DNA of 64,000 bases from Massilia aquatica. Its GTDB lineage: Bacteria; Pseudomonadota; Gammaproteobacteria; Burkholderiales; Burkholderiaceae_D. The notes beneath the pieces are model-generated. The model saw only the letters and a program-made list of their open reading frames with translations. It did no database searches and was not told where the DNA came from. Positions 49,492 to 59,752 of this stretch are shown in pieces; the first letter of the stretch is position 1; each line of letters opens with the position of its first letter. Both the position numbers and the translations under genes were made by a program. The stretch lies in contig NZ_VVIW01000002.1 in the NCBI RefSeq assembly GCF_011682045.1, positions 372,001-436,000 of the forward strand. Reading direction: 5' to 3'.

Positions 49492-52400
49492 ATGAACAAC
49501 ACCATCACCACATTGACCACATGGGACGGCTGGCCGCGCCTGTCATCCCTTGACCTGCGCGAGCGCTTCCCGGATGCCTGCGTCGGCGCGCGCCGCAACC
49601 CGCGCGCGCCGCTGTATCGACGGTAGCGCCGCCGGCGGGCGCGAGATCGACGACGAACCGGTGCGGCTGCTGCTCCTGAGCGGGCCGATCCGCATCGATC
49701 CCGCCCTGTGGCAGGGCCTCGACAATGCTGACTGGACCCACCTTGCAGTCGATGGCGACCTGCATCTGGACGGGCTCGGCCATGATGACGGCATGGCCCG
49801 GCTGTTTTTCGTCAGCGGCGACCTGCATGCCGATTCGGTCAACCTGGGCGAGTTGCCGAGCAACGCGGTGGCGGGGCGCATCGTCAGCCACTGCGCCTGG
49901 CTGTACGCGGGCGACGATTGCGCCATGCGCACGGCGCCCGAACTGCGTCTGCACACCCGCTTCCTGTTCGCCTGGTTCTACAGCATCGACGATCTGGAGA
50001 TCTGTCCGGAGGCGGTGATTTTCATCCTCGGCAATGGCGATTACTGCGCCGACCTGGGCTTGCCCAATCCGGCCTTCCAGTGGCACGAAGACGTCCATGT
50101 GCTGGCCGAACCGTGCGTGGCGATCGTGCCGCGCGAGGGCGCCGATGCCGACGGCTGGATGAAGGACGCGATCGAGCGGGCCTTGTCGCGCGGCCAGTCG
50201 ATTTACCGCGAGGGCGTCGATCTCGCCAGCTACCCGTATCACCGGGCGGCGCAGGAGGCGGCCGGCCTGAGCGATTTCCGCAGCGCCTACCTGCTGCACC
50301 GGAAGTCGGCGTCGATCTCGCCGGGCTACTACGAAGCCTGGTACGGCATGGGCGACGCCCTGTTCGGTGCGGGTGCCTACCGCCAGGCGCTGGCGGCCTG
50401 CCACCGGGCCGGCGGCCTGTTCCCCCCGGACCAGCACGGGCTGGTCAATCAAGCCTGGAACGACGGCGCGCTGTGCGCTCTGTTGCTGGGCCAGTTCGAC
50501 AGCGCCATCGCCCTGGCCAGCCTGTCGATCGACCACAACCACGACACGCAATACAAGGATGACGGGCACGCCCACGCTTACCGCTACCGGGCCGAGGCCT
50601 GGCTGCTGTCGGGCCGCCTCGATGAGGCCCTGGCCGACCTGGAACAGGCCCTGGCCCTGTGCCCCGGCGACGAGGCCTCGCTCTGGCTGACGGGACTGGC
50701 GCACCACCAGCGCCAGGACAGCGCCCAGGCGCGCTTCTACCACGACGAAGCGAACAAATACCACAGCACCTACGAGGCGTTTTACGATACCGAGGGCAGC
50801 ACCGCCCATCTGTATGACGCGCCCACCGAGGTCGACTGGCACACGCTGGCGCTCGACGCGCTGGACCCGCCGCCGAAGGACGAAGCGTACTGGCGCAATT
50901 TCATGCGCCACCACGACGCCAACCAGCTGTGGCGGGTGCCGCCCGCCGAGCGCAGCGCCACGCTGTGCATGGAAGTGGTGCAGGCCGCCGGGCCGCACCA
51001 GACCGACTACATCAAGGACATTCCCGCCGCCGCCTACACGCGCGAACTGGCGCAGCATCTCGTAGCGAGCGCGCCTGGCCTGCTGGGCGTGATTCCCGCG
51101 CACCTGGTCGACAAGGCGCTGTGCCTGTCGGCGCGGCCCGGCAGCGACGGCTTTTCGCTCGACCATGTGCCGCTGGCGCTGTGCGACGCCGACATCTACA
51201 CGCGCGCAGTGCAGTGCGGCGAGCGCATCGACCGGGTGCCGCCCGCGCACGTGACCCGGGACCTGTGCCTGGCCGCCGTGCGCGCCCACCCGGGCATGCT
51301 GGCCAGCGTGCCCGGCGAACTGCTCGACGACGCGCTGATCGCGGCCGCCATCGCCCGCGGCGACTACGCCAGTTTCGACCAGGACCTGCCCGAACTGTAC
51401 AAGACGCCGGCGCTGCTCGAACGCGCGCTCGATGAGGGCAAATGCGCGCTCGACGCCATCCCCGGCAATCGCTTCGACGCCGCGCTGTTCGCATTCGCGC
51501 GCCAGCGCTACGGCGATGATGCCGACTGGCCCGACATCGTCGCGCGCCACGGCCAGGCCGTGGTGGAAGCGGGCGCCGCCGCACTCGTATGCTGGAGCGT
51601 GTTCTGGGACGAGCCGTTCATGCTGGCGCAGATCGCCAGGCGCAAGAAGCAGCGCCTGGCGCCGTCCGGCATTCCCGAGCGCTGCTACAACGAAGCAGTG
51701 GCCGAGGCCGCGTTCCGGCGCGAGCCGGACCAGCTGCACTGCATCCCTTCCGCCTTTGTGACCCAGGCGATGTGCGACCAGGCCAGCGGCGCCAATCCCG
51801 GCGCGCTCGCGCGCATTCCGCTGCGCTTTCGCACGAGCGCCATCTGCGCCAGGGCGCTCGCCGCCAACCCCGCCAATCTGCCGCTGGTGCCGCTGGCGCT
51901 ACGCAGCGTCGACGCCTGCGTGCGCGCCGTGCGCCAGAAAAAGGAGCACCTGGGCAGCGTGCCGTGCGCGCTGCGCGCGGAGGTGATCGAGATCCTGGTG
52001 GCGGACCACCGCAAGAGAATCGACGAAGCGTGGCTGAACCTGAACCGCGGCCAGGGCGAGCCGCGCGAACCACGCGACTTCGACGCGCACCGCTTCGCCC
52101 AGGTGGCGCGCGAACTCGACATGCTGAACGCACGCGAAGACTACCCGCGCGCGCTGGTGCAGGCCGCTCTGGCGGAGAACATGCTCGATGGCGCCGACTG
52201 GCCCGATCTGGCCCTGTGGGCGCACGTGCTCGACAAAAAGCGCGCCATCTGCGATGAACTGGGATTATGGGATCTGCACGAGGCGACCTGCCGCAAGACC
52301 ATCGCCATACTCACGCAAGGCGAGCCGGGGTCCTACCCCGGCAGCGCGACGGCGATCCGCAGTGCGCTGCGCTGGAGCTACTTCCGCCTGGGCACGCGTC

Positions 52401-52561
52401 GCCTGGATGCCGGCCTGCCGCCCGACGCCCTGCAGGCCGACCTGGCCCTGGTCGAACAGGCGCTGGCCATGGTCGGTCCGCATGAAGACGAGGCGACCCT
52501 GAAACCGTTCAGGAAAGGCCACGCGGCGCTGCTGGCGCTGGTGGCGGCGCAACAGGCCTGA
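49492..52561 (+). CDS. Giant repeat protein 1 (strand-rich domain, TPR, DUF4116-like repeats); frameshifted start
   Basis: Unknown family with two relatives at 53.5-59.6 kb. The ATG at 49492 (CAGGA upstream) begins TTWDGWPRLSSLDLRERFPDACVGARR, which aligns with the relative's TSFDGFERLSPDQLEERFPDACVGERR, but stops at 49626. The rest of the homology continues in the next frame, open from a TTG at 49550, so ~1,020 residues result if the shift is bridged. Loss of one CG in the run at 49601-49609 would explain it. Order: strand-rich domain with VDGDLHLDG and FFVSGDLHADSVNL (~50-230); TPR-like helices (~250-430); repeats of about 24 residues with CxxAV...LxxVPxxLR (~470-840); helical tail. No signal peptide or membrane helix. 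Confidence 0.7.
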
Positions 52562-52564
52562 GGC

Positions 52565-52891
52565 CTACAAGCCCTCGTTGATCTGGTCGAGGAAGGCCTT
52601 GATGGCTTCCTCGTTGCGCTTGTAATAGATCCACTGGCCGACCTTGCGCGAACTGATCAACCCGGCGCGCTGCAGCGCCGCCAGGTGGGCCGAGACGGTC
52701 GATTGCGCCAGCCCCGTGCGCGCGTCGATCAGGCCGGCGCACACACCGACATCGAGATTGTGCTCCTGATGCGCGAAGTGCACGCGCGGCTCCTTGAGCC
52801 AGGCAAGGATCTGGCGCCGCATCGGATTGGCCAGCGCCTTGTGGATGGCGTCGACCGGCGAATCTGGTGTGGTTGAATCGGATTGTGTCAT
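52565..52891 (-). CDS. ArsR-family regulator, copy 2
   Basis: 108 residues from the ATG at 52891. Same winged-helix sequence as copy 1 (HKALANPMRRQILAWL, GLAQSTVSAHLAALQRAGLI, GQWIYYKRNE) with differences mainly in HVHFSGQEH versus RVHFAHQEH and the N-terminus. It lies 5 bases after the DUF1304 gene and is probably co-transcribed with it. Its 3' end is 3 bases from the convergent solenoid gene 1. No metal motif. Confidence 0.9.
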   Translation of the reverse strand: MTQSDSTTPDSPVDAIHKALANPMRRQILAWLKEPRVHFAHQEHNLDVGVCAGLIDARTGLAQSTVSAHLAALQRAGLISSRKVGQWIYYKRNEEAIKAFLDQINEGL

Positions 52892-52896
52892 CGGTC

Positions 52897-53259
52897 TCAG
52901 TGCGACAGCAGGTACAAGGCCAGTGCGATCGCCGCCGGCACGGTCTGGATGAACAGGATGGTCTTCTTGACCGTCAGCGCGCCCCACACGCCGGCCACCA
53001 TGATGCAGGCCAGGCCGTACACCACGAACGCGCGCGCCACCTCGGGCTGGGGATGGAGCAGGCCGACCGCCAGCGCCGCCACCAGGAAGCCGTTGTAGCA
53101 GCCCTGGTTGGACATGGCCGGCCCCATGATCTCGGCTTTTTCGGCCGTCAAACCGAACACGCGCCGCCCGCGCGTCTTGAACAGCACTGTTTCGAGCAGG
53201 ACGAAGTACACGTGCGCCAGCAGGATCAAACCGATCAGCACTTGTGCGGCAATGGCCAT
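52897..53259 (-). CDS. DUF1304 family membrane protein
   Basis: 120 residues, AAGGAG 7 bases before the ATG. Four membrane helices with the family pattern LILLAHVYFVLLETVLF, NQGCYNGFLVAALAVGLL and TVPAAIALALYLL. DUF1304 proteins are small inner-membrane proteins of unknown function, often paired with ArsR or MarR regulators. Leads the leftward DUF1304-ArsR operon and is divergent from solenoid gene 2. Confidence 0.92.
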   Translation of the reverse strand: MAIAAQVLIGLILLAHVYFVLLETVLFKTRGRRVFGLTAEKAEIMGPAMSNQGCYNGFLVAALAVGLLHPQPEVARAFVVYGLACIMVAGVWGALTVKKTILFIQTVPAAIALALYLLSH

Positions 53260-53339
53260 TCATGGCTCCTTGTTATGGAATGTGGGAAGCGTAGTGTAAC
53301 CGGGCGCAAGGCGCATGGCGACTGGCTGGAGGCGGAAAG

Positions 53340-53371
53340 TTGGCAGAAGCACTATTTGTTAATGTTATAAT
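53340..53371 (+). promoter_or_regulatory. Candidate promoter of solenoid gene 2
   Basis: A perfect TATAAT at 53366-53371 in an AT-rich patch (ttgttaatgttataataatg), unusual in this GC-rich region. TTGGCA at 53340 is the best -35 but the 20-base spacing is too long, so an activator may be needed. It leaves a leader of about 170 bases before the ATG at 53551. Confidence 0.35.
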
Positions 53372-53550
53372 AATGTTCCGCCGGTTTCTGCCGCGCCGAT
53401 CCACTGCTTCCATGCTTTCATGGCCACCCCTTTCTCCATCTTGATCACCTGGAACGGCGTCACGCGCATGGCGAGGCGGCCGTGCTCCACTACAAGGCCG
53501 CCTGCCAGCGCGCCTCCATATTGATCGACCGACCTGATGAACAACAACTG

Positions 53551-56500
53551 ATGAACGCCAACTTTACTGCGCTGGGGCCCGTGAGCGGCTACCCGACCAT
53601 CACCATCGCCGACTTTATCGCGCACTTTCCGCATGTGGAAACCAACGAGGAAGCCGCCGGCGACGGCGACTACGCCTTCAGCGACTACCACGCGGACGTG
53701 AGCATCATCCTGCTCACCGGCGATGTCTTCATTTCGCAGGAGCGCTTGAAGGATCTGCACGAGAACTTTCACCTGAAGCTGGCGGTGGACGGCAATCTGC
53801 ATGTCGACGGCGCGCCGGCCAACCTGTTTTATGTCAGCGGCGACGTGTTTTGCACAAGCGTCGACCTGGCCATCTTCGACTTGCACGAACCGGTCGGCGG
53901 CGCCATCACCGCCAGCGACTGCGCATGGATCGTCGGCGAGGAGCCGGCCCTGGTGCTCGATCCGCCCCTGGTGCGGCTGGAGACGCCGTATCTGTTCGCC
54001 TGCTGGTACCGGGTCGGGCCGATGGCGCTGTCGCCGTCCACGGTGCTGTTCATCTGCGGCGAGTGGCGGTACTCGGGCGCTTTTGCAGAACCGCGCGCGG
54101 TCTTCATCGGCGCCCCGATGGTGTTCGTGCTCGACCAGCGCTTCCTGTGGCCGTTCGAACACGCGACGGCCAACGAGCCGCAGTGGCGCAAGGGCGAGAT
54201 CGAAGGCGCCCTGCGCGCGGGCGAGGACATCCTGCGCAAGGAGGTATCGATAGCCAGCGTTCCGTTCGCGCAGGGCGCCGCCGACGCCATCCTGCTGGGC
54301 GACTACCGCAATGCCTATCTGCTGCACAAGCAGGCGGCGGCTGTCTCGCAGGGCGACTACACGGCGTGGTGCGGCATGGCCGACGCCCTGTTTTCGCAAG
54401 GTGCGTTCGCCCAGGCCTTGCCCGTGTACCAGCAAGCGAGCGCGCTGTTCCCGGACAACCAGACTGGCATGATCAACGAGGCGGCGCAAAACGCGGCGCT
54501 GTGCGCGGTGCGCTGTGGCGACCCCGCCACGGCGGTGCGCATGGCCACGCTGGCGATCGGGCACGCCACCACGCTGCGCGAGGACCCGTCGGAACTCTCG
54601 TTTGCGTACGAACTGCGCGCCGAGGCTTATCTGCAAATGAACGATCTGGCGCTGGCCGAGGCCGATCTCACGCACGCACTGGCGATCGACCCCGGCACCG
54701 GCTACGGCAACTGGCTGATGGGCGCCCTGCATTGCCGCCGCGACGAACTGGCGCTGGCGGCCGCGTGCCAGGGCAGGGCGGTGGCGGTTAATTCGGCCTT
54801 TGCCGCGCCGTACGCCAGCCACGCGGGGATCGACTTCCTGTATCCGGCCCCGGTCGATGTCGACTGGACCTCCCAGCCTGGAAGCGCCGGCGTGGCGCCG
54901 GTGCGCGACGAAGCATTCTGGGGCGTGTACCTGCGCTACGAGGATCCCAATCAAATCCGGCGCGTGCCGGTGGAGCTGCGCACGCCGGCGCTGTGCATGG
55001 CTGTTCTGGAGCAGTATTCGTGGGGCCCGAACGTCAGCTTCACCCAGTATTTTCCCGACGCGGCGTTCACGCGCGAGATGGCCGAAAACATGGTGCGGCG
55101 CTCGCCCGCCAACATCGCCGACGTTCCCGCGCGCCTGGTCGACGCCGCGCTGCTCGATCTGGTGGCCAACTCCGGGCATGGCCTGCGCCTGTCCCATCTG
55201 CCGCCGCACATGATCGACCATGCGGTCTGCCTGCGCGCCGTCATGGGCGGCGAGGATCTCGCCCAGGTGCCGCCAGAGCTGCTCGATGACGCCATGCGGG
55301 CGGCCGCCGTCCTGCACATTGGCGTGCACGCCAGCGAATTGCCTGCATGGGCCACCAAGCCCGTGCTGCGGCTGGCCGTGGCGACCTACAAGCAGGCGCT
55401 CGACAGCATTCCGTGCTTTGCCTTCGACCGCGACCTGTACGAACTGGCGCATGCAACCTGGGGCGTTGACGCCGACTGGCCCGAGATCGTGGCCCGGCAC
55501 GGGCAAGCCGCCTGCCTGGACGACAACTTCTGGACCGGCGCGGCCAGAACATGCTGGCGCGTGTTCTGGGACGAAGCGTTCATCCTGCGGCAAATGGCGC
55601 GCACCGACGGCGCCCACCTCAGGCCCGAACATATTGCGCCCGAATGCATGACGCGCAAGGTGGCCGAGGCTTGTCTTGCGCAGCATCCGGACTGCCTGGA
55701 GTGCATACCGGCCATCTGGATTTCGCAGTCCGCCTGCGAACGCTTCATCGCGGCCTACCCGAAGCGCCTGGGCAGCGTGCCGGTGGCCATGCGCACCGCC
55801 AGCATCTGCGCCGCCGCCATGGAGGCAGCGCCCGGTCAGCTGGCGCTGGTGCCGATCGCCCTGCGCAGTGTGGCCTTTTGCGTGGCCGCCGTACGCGCCG
55901 ATTCGGCCTGCGCCGACGAAGTGCCGAATGCGCTGATGCGCGCCGTCTTCGCCATCCTGCTCGAGCAGCACGGCGACGAGCTCTATCGCGACTGGCTGAC
56001 CATGCGCCGGGGCGACGGCGCCTTGTGCGCCGAGCCGCCCGATATCGACCTGGCGCTGGCCGACTTCCATACCGTGGCCGAGGCCCCGGCCAGCGCGGAC
56101 TTCGACGGCGACGAGATAGCCGAGGCACAGTGGATGATCGGCTATTGCCATCATCTGCGCGGCATGCATGCCGAGGCGGCGCTGTGGCGCGAAAAATCAG
56201 GCTTTGAAGAAGGCTACGACGAGATGGGCTTCGACGAACCGGTGGCACCGTGCGACGCCGACGCCCGCCCGGCCGAGCGCGACGCGGCGCTATCGCCCAC
56301 GGCGGCGCCGCAGCAGGCGGTCCGGCGCATCACCAGCTTCGACGGCTTCGAGCGCCTGTCGCCCGATCAGTTAGAGGAACGCTTCCCCGACGCCTGCGTC
56401 GGCGAGCGGCGCGATCCGCAGGAACCGGGCAGTTCGTGCAGCACCGACAACGGCGCCTGCTGGCCCGACAGCGATGCGCTGATCCTGTTCCTGCCCGGCG

Positions 56501-57723
56501 ATGTGATGATCGACGATCGCCTCCTGCAGCACAGCGCCGATCCCGGCTGGACCCACATTGTGGTCGAAGGCGACCTGTATCTGGAGGGCCGCGACGCCGG
56601 TGTGCGCGGCGCGCGCGGCATCGACCGGGTGTATTTTGTCGGCGGCGACCTGCATGCGCGCTCGCTCGACCTGACCCGCATCCCCAGCAATGCGGTAGCG
56701 GGGCGCATCGTCACCGACTGCGCCTGGCTGTGGGCCGAGGACGACTGCGCCATGCGCACCGCCCCCGAACTGCGCCTCGATGCCGGCTTCCTGTTCGCCT
56801 GGTTCTACACCGTCAACGACATGACGATCAGCCCGGACACCGTCATCTTCATCCTCGGCAACGACGATTATTGCGATGACATGGGACTGCCCAATCCCGT
56901 CTTCCAGTGGCACGAAGATATTTACGTGCTGGCCGAACCGTTCGTCTGCATCGTCGAAGAAGAGCGCAGCGACACCAACGGCTGGGTCGACACGGCGATC
57001 GAACAGGCGCTGGCGCGCGGCGAGTCGATTCTCCGCCATGGCGTCGACATGGCCTGCTACCCGTATCACCGCGCCGCGCAAGCGCAGGCCAGCGCGCGCG
57101 AGCACCGCAGCGCGTATCTGCTGCATAAAAAATCGGCCGCCACCTCGCCCGGCTTCTACCCATCCTGGCTGGGCATGGGCCGTGCCCTGTTCAACGCGGG
57201 AGCGTACGAGCAGGCGCTGGACATGTTCATCCAGGCCGGTACGCTTTTCCCCGCCGAACAGACTGCCATCGACAATCGTGGATATGAGCTGGCATCGCTC
57301 AGTGCCGTGTACCTGGGCCGGTTCGAGGATGCCATCGCCTGGGCTACCCTCTCGATCGCCCATAACGAGGACGCTGAGGATGCGGAAGAAGCGCACGGCT
57401 ACGCCTACCGCTGCCGTGGCGAAGCGCACCTGCTGGCGGGTAGCCTCGATCTGGCGTTCGCCGACCTGCAAGAGGCGCTCAAGCGCGACCGCTACGACTG
57501 GACTTCGCACTGGCTGCTGGGACAGGTGCACTACCAGCGCGGCGAACATGAGCGTGCGCGCTTCCTGCACGGCGCCGCAGCGCGCGGCGCGCGCTATTTC
57601 GCGCCGTATTACGATACCCGCAGCGGCACCGCATTTCTGTATCCAGCCCCGTGCCAGCTTGACTGGGACCAGGTTCCACTCGACACAGTGCAGCTTCCCC
57701 CGGCGCCGGATCACGACCAGTAA
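53551..57723 (+). CDS. Giant repeat protein 2, one and a half modules
   Basis: 1,390 residues from the ATG at 53551; a GTG at 53482 with GAGG upstream is an alternative. Module A: strand-rich domain ~1-230 (LLTGDVFISQERL, LAVDGNLHVDG, FYVSGDVFCTSVDL), TPR-like helices ~236-416 (GMADALFSQGAFAQALPVYQQA), ~24-residue DUF4116-like repeats ~460-815 (SICAAAMEAAPGQLALVPIALRS). Module B repeats the strand-rich domain from ~926 and the TPR part to ~1350, then the protein ends at a TAA exactly where module A continues into its repeats. No signal peptide, membrane helix or catalytic motif. Function unknown; scaffold or ligand-capturing roles would suit such repeats. Confidence 0.85.
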   Translation: MNANFTALGPVSGYPTITIADFIAHFPHVETNEEAAGDGDYAFSDYHADVSIILLTGDVFISQERLKDLHENFHLKLAVDGNLHVDGAPANLFYVSGDVFCTSVDLAIFDLHEPVGGAITASDCAWIVGEEPALVLDPPLVRLETPYLFACWYRVGPMALSPSTVLFICGEWRYSGAFAEPRAVFIGAPMVFVLDQRFLWPFEHATANEPQWRKGEIEGALRAGEDILRKEVSIASVPFAQGAADAILLGDYRNAYLLHKQAAAVSQGDYTAWCGMADALFSQGAFAQALPVYQQASALFPDNQTGMINEAAQNAALCAVRCGDPATAVRMATLAIGHATTLREDPSELSFAYELRAEAYLQMNDLALAEADLTHALAIDPGTGYGNWLMGALHCRRDELALAAACQGRAVAVNSAFAAPYASHAGIDFLYPAPVDVDWTSQPGSAGVAPVRDEAFWGVYLRYEDPNQIRRVPVELRTPALCMAVLEQYSWGPNVSFTQYFPDAAFTREMAENMVRRSPANIADVPARLVDAALLDLVANSGHGLRLSHLPPHMIDHAVCLRAVMGGEDLAQVPPELLDDAMRAAAVLHIGVHASELPAWATKPVLRLAVATYKQALDSIPCFAFDRDLYELAHATWGVDADWPEIVARHGQAACLDDNFWTGAARTCWRVFWDEAFILRQMARTDGAHLRPEHIAPECMTRKVAEACLAQHPDCLECIPAIWISQSACERFIAAYPKRLGSVPVAMRTASICAAAMEAAPGQLALVPIALRSVAFCVAAVRADSACADEVPNALMRAVFAILLEQHGDELYRDWLTMRRGDGALCAEPPDIDLALADFHTVAEAPASADFDGDEIAEAQWMIGYCHHLRGMHAEAALWREKSGFEEGYDEMGFDEPVAPCDADARPAERDAALSPTAAPQQAVRRITSFDGFERLSPDQLEERFPDACVGERRDPQEPGSSCSTDNGACWPDSDALILFLPGDVMIDDRLLQHSADPGWTHIVVEGDLYLEGRDAGVRGARGIDRVYFVGGDLHARSLDLTRIPSNAVAGRIVTDCAWLWAEDDCAMRTAPELRLDAGFLFAWFYTVNDMTISPDTVIFILGNDDYCDDMGLPNPVFQWHEDIYVLAEPFVCIVEEERSDTNGWVDTAIEQALARGESILRHGVDMACYPYHRAAQAQASAREHRSAYLLHKKSAATSPGFYPSWLGMGRALFNAGAYEQALDMFIQAGTLFPAEQTAIDNRGYELASLSAVYLGRFEDAIAWATLSIAHNEDAEDAEEAHGYAYRCRGEAHLLAGSLDLAFADLQEALKRDRYDWTSHWLLGQVHYQRGEHERARFLHGAAARGARYFAPYYDTRSGTAFLYPAPCQLDWDQVPLDTVQLPPAPDHDQ

Positions 57724-57735
57724 AGAGGTGACAGG

Positions 57736-59637
57736 ATGGCGACACTGAAAGACCAGGCCTACTGGGACGACTACATGCGCAAGCAGCCGCGCAATCCGTC
57801 CATGCTTGGCAGCGTGCCGCAGCAGTTTCGCACGACCGCGCTGTGCGAATGGCTGATGGGGCAGTGTGGCGAGAACGCCAGCTTCGTCCGGTTCATACCG
57901 GAGCAGGCGTTCACGCGCGCCCTGGCCGAAGCGGCGCTGGCGCGATCGGCCGCGCTGCTCGGGCACATTCCGGCGCGGCTGATCGACAAGCAGCTGTGCA
58001 TGTCGGCGCGCGCCGGCGACCATGGTTTCGACCTTGCGCACGTGCCGCCCGAGGTCATCGACCGCGAGCTGTGCGTGCATGCCCTGCAATGCGGCGCCAG
58101 TCTGGCCGACGTTCCCTCCGCCTTGCTGGACAAGGCCATGTGCATGGCCGCCGTCATTCTTGGTCGCCATCAGCCCGACCAGGTGCCGGTGGCGCTGATC
58201 GACGACGACATCATCGCCGCGGCCATCGCGCACGGCAGTGTCGACAGCTTCAACGACGGCTTGCCGGAACTGTTCAAGTCACCCAACTATTTGACCATGG
58301 CGATCGAGCGCTACAAGAGCGCACTCGACGCCATTCCCGGCAACCGCTTTAGCGGGCAGCTGTACGAGTGCGCTCAGCGCCTGTACGGCAGCGACGCCGA
58401 CTGGCCCGCCATCGTGGCGCGCCACGACGAATCGCGCATGGCGCGCGAGCCCGACGCCTTGTATGCCGAGGTATGCTGGAGCGTGTCCTGGACCGAGCCG
58501 GTGATGCTCGCGCAGATCGGCAAAAAGAAGAGCGAGGGACTGTGGCCGTTCGAAATCCCGCCCGAACGCTTTACCAGGGCCGTCGCCAAAGCCTGTGTCG
58601 ACGTGCATCCGCTCCACCTGAATTCGGTGCCGATGCACTGGATCGACCAGGCCATGTGCGAACGCGTCAGCCTGGCGTACCCCGACCTGCTCGACCTGAT
58701 TCCGGTGGCCCGGCGCACGGCCAGGCTGTGCGCGCGCGCCATGAAGGCCAGTTACACCACCCTGGGCATGGTGCCGCTGGCGCAGCGCAGCGTCAAGATG
58801 TGCGTGACCACCGTGCTCGCCAACCAGGACCGCTCGGACCAGGTGCCATTGGCCCTGCGGCGCGAGGTGTTCGACATCCTGGTCGCCCGGCATGCCGAGC
58901 ACTTTTACGCCAGCTGGCTGTACATGCACCGTGGCGACGCCGCGCTGTGCAGCGAGCCGCGCCGGGTCGACCTGGCGCTGGCCGACTACCGCCACGTCGT
59001 CGACACTGGCGTGAACGGGGAGATGCTCCAGTACGATGTCGACCGGAGCCTTTTCATGATCGGGTACTGCCGCTTCCTGCTCGGCGACACGGCCGGCATG
59101 TCGGCCGAGGAGTGCGCCGAGCATGCCAGGTCGTGGTTCGGCGAGGCGCTTGCGCCGGTCGACGTCGACCGCCCGCAACTATTCCTGCTGGTGGGCGATG
59201 CGCAGGGATTCAACGAGCGTGGCGACCACGCCCGCGCCCTGATCCAGGCGCAGCGTGCCGGTGAGCTGCTCCACGCCGCCGGCTGTGCCGACCCGGTATT
59301 ACTGGCCGAGGTGGCCGGCCAGAAGCGGCTTGCCCTGAACGGCCTTGGACGGTGCGACGAGAGCGACCAACTGTGCGAGGAGGTGATGGACACGCTCGGT
59401 GACGACTTGATGTACGATGACGACCCGGCCTGCAACCGGCTGCGCGTGGTGGTGCGCGCCTGCTGCCTGCAACTGGCCACGCGTCTGTTGGACGCTGGGC
59501 CCACGCCTGAAGCGCTGGAAAAAATCCTGGACTTGCTCGATGCCGGCGCCGACGTGGAAGCCGGTCCCGGCGAAGACGAAGACGTGACGCGCCCGTTCAC
59601 CGAACTGCGGGCCAGGCTGGCCGCGCGCGCGCCCTGA
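57736..59637 (+). CDS. Giant repeat protein 3, second half of module B
   Basis: 633 residues, AGAGGTGACAGG before the ATG. It starts [12 protein letters not shown], which lines up with KDEAYWRNFMRHH in the middle of protein 1 and RDEAFWGVYLRYE in protein 2. It then has the repeat array ~15-395 ([53 protein letters not shown]) and the helical tail. It is in the same frame as protein 2, with only TAA plus four codons between them. So it is the missing part of module B, translated by reinitiation or separated by a nonsense change. Function unknown. Confidence 0.85.
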   Translation: MATLKDQAYWDDYMRKQPRNPSMLGSVPQQFRTTALCEWLMGQCGENASFVRFIPEQAFTRALAEAALARSAALLGHIPARLIDKQLCMSARAGDHGFDLAHVPPEVIDRELCVHALQCGASLADVPSALLDKAMCMAAVILGRHQPDQVPVALIDDDIIAAAIAHGSVDSFNDGLPELFKSPNYLTMAIERYKSALDAIPGNRFSGQLYECAQRLYGSDADWPAIVARHDESRMAREPDALYAEVCWSVSWTEPVMLAQIGKKKSEGLWPFEIPPERFTRAVAKACVDVHPLHLNSVPMHWIDQAMCERVSLAYPDLLDLIPVARRTARLCARAMKASYTTLGMVPLAQRSVKMCVTTVLANQDRSDQVPLALRREVFDILVARHAEHFYASWLYMHRGDAALCSEPRRVDLALADYRHVVDTGVNGEMLQYDVDRSLFMIGYCRFLLGDTAGMSAEECAEHARSWFGEALAPVDVDRPQLFLLVGDAQGFNERGDHARALIQAQRAGELLHAAGCADPVLLAEVAGQKRLALNGLGRCDESDQLCEEVMDTLGDDLMYDDDPACNRLRVVVRACCLQLATRLLDAGPTPEALEKILDLLDAGADVEAGPGEDEDVTRPFTELRARLAARAP

Positions 59638-59687
59638 GCGCCACACCGGCGCGCCCCCGGTGGTATACTTCAGCGACCTTTTTCTCC

Positions 59688-59736
59688 GGCAGGGACGACC
59701 CTGCCACCGACGGAGCCAGGCTTGGACGACCTTGCC
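59688..59736 (+). promoter_or_regulatory. Guanidine-II (mini-ykkC) riboswitch
   Basis: Two hairpins with ACGA loops, the class hallmark: GGCAGGG-ACGA-CCCTGCC (59688-59705) and GGCTTGG-ACGA-CCTTGCC (59719-59736, two mismatches mid-stem), 13 bases apart. The ribosome site AAGGAG (59741-59746) follows at once. Guanidinium binding of both loops frees the ribosome site. The downstream gene is the guanidinium exporter gdx/sugE, the usual partner. Confidence 0.92.
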
Positions 59737-59752
59737 AACCAAGGAGTTTGTC

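Noticed and set aside
53365-56169. Very long minus-strand open frame opposite solenoid gene 2
   Set aside because: High-GC coding DNA often leaves a long open complementary frame; its product is rich in His/Arg/Gly/Ala without domain signals, whereas the plus strand shows clear repeats and paralogues.
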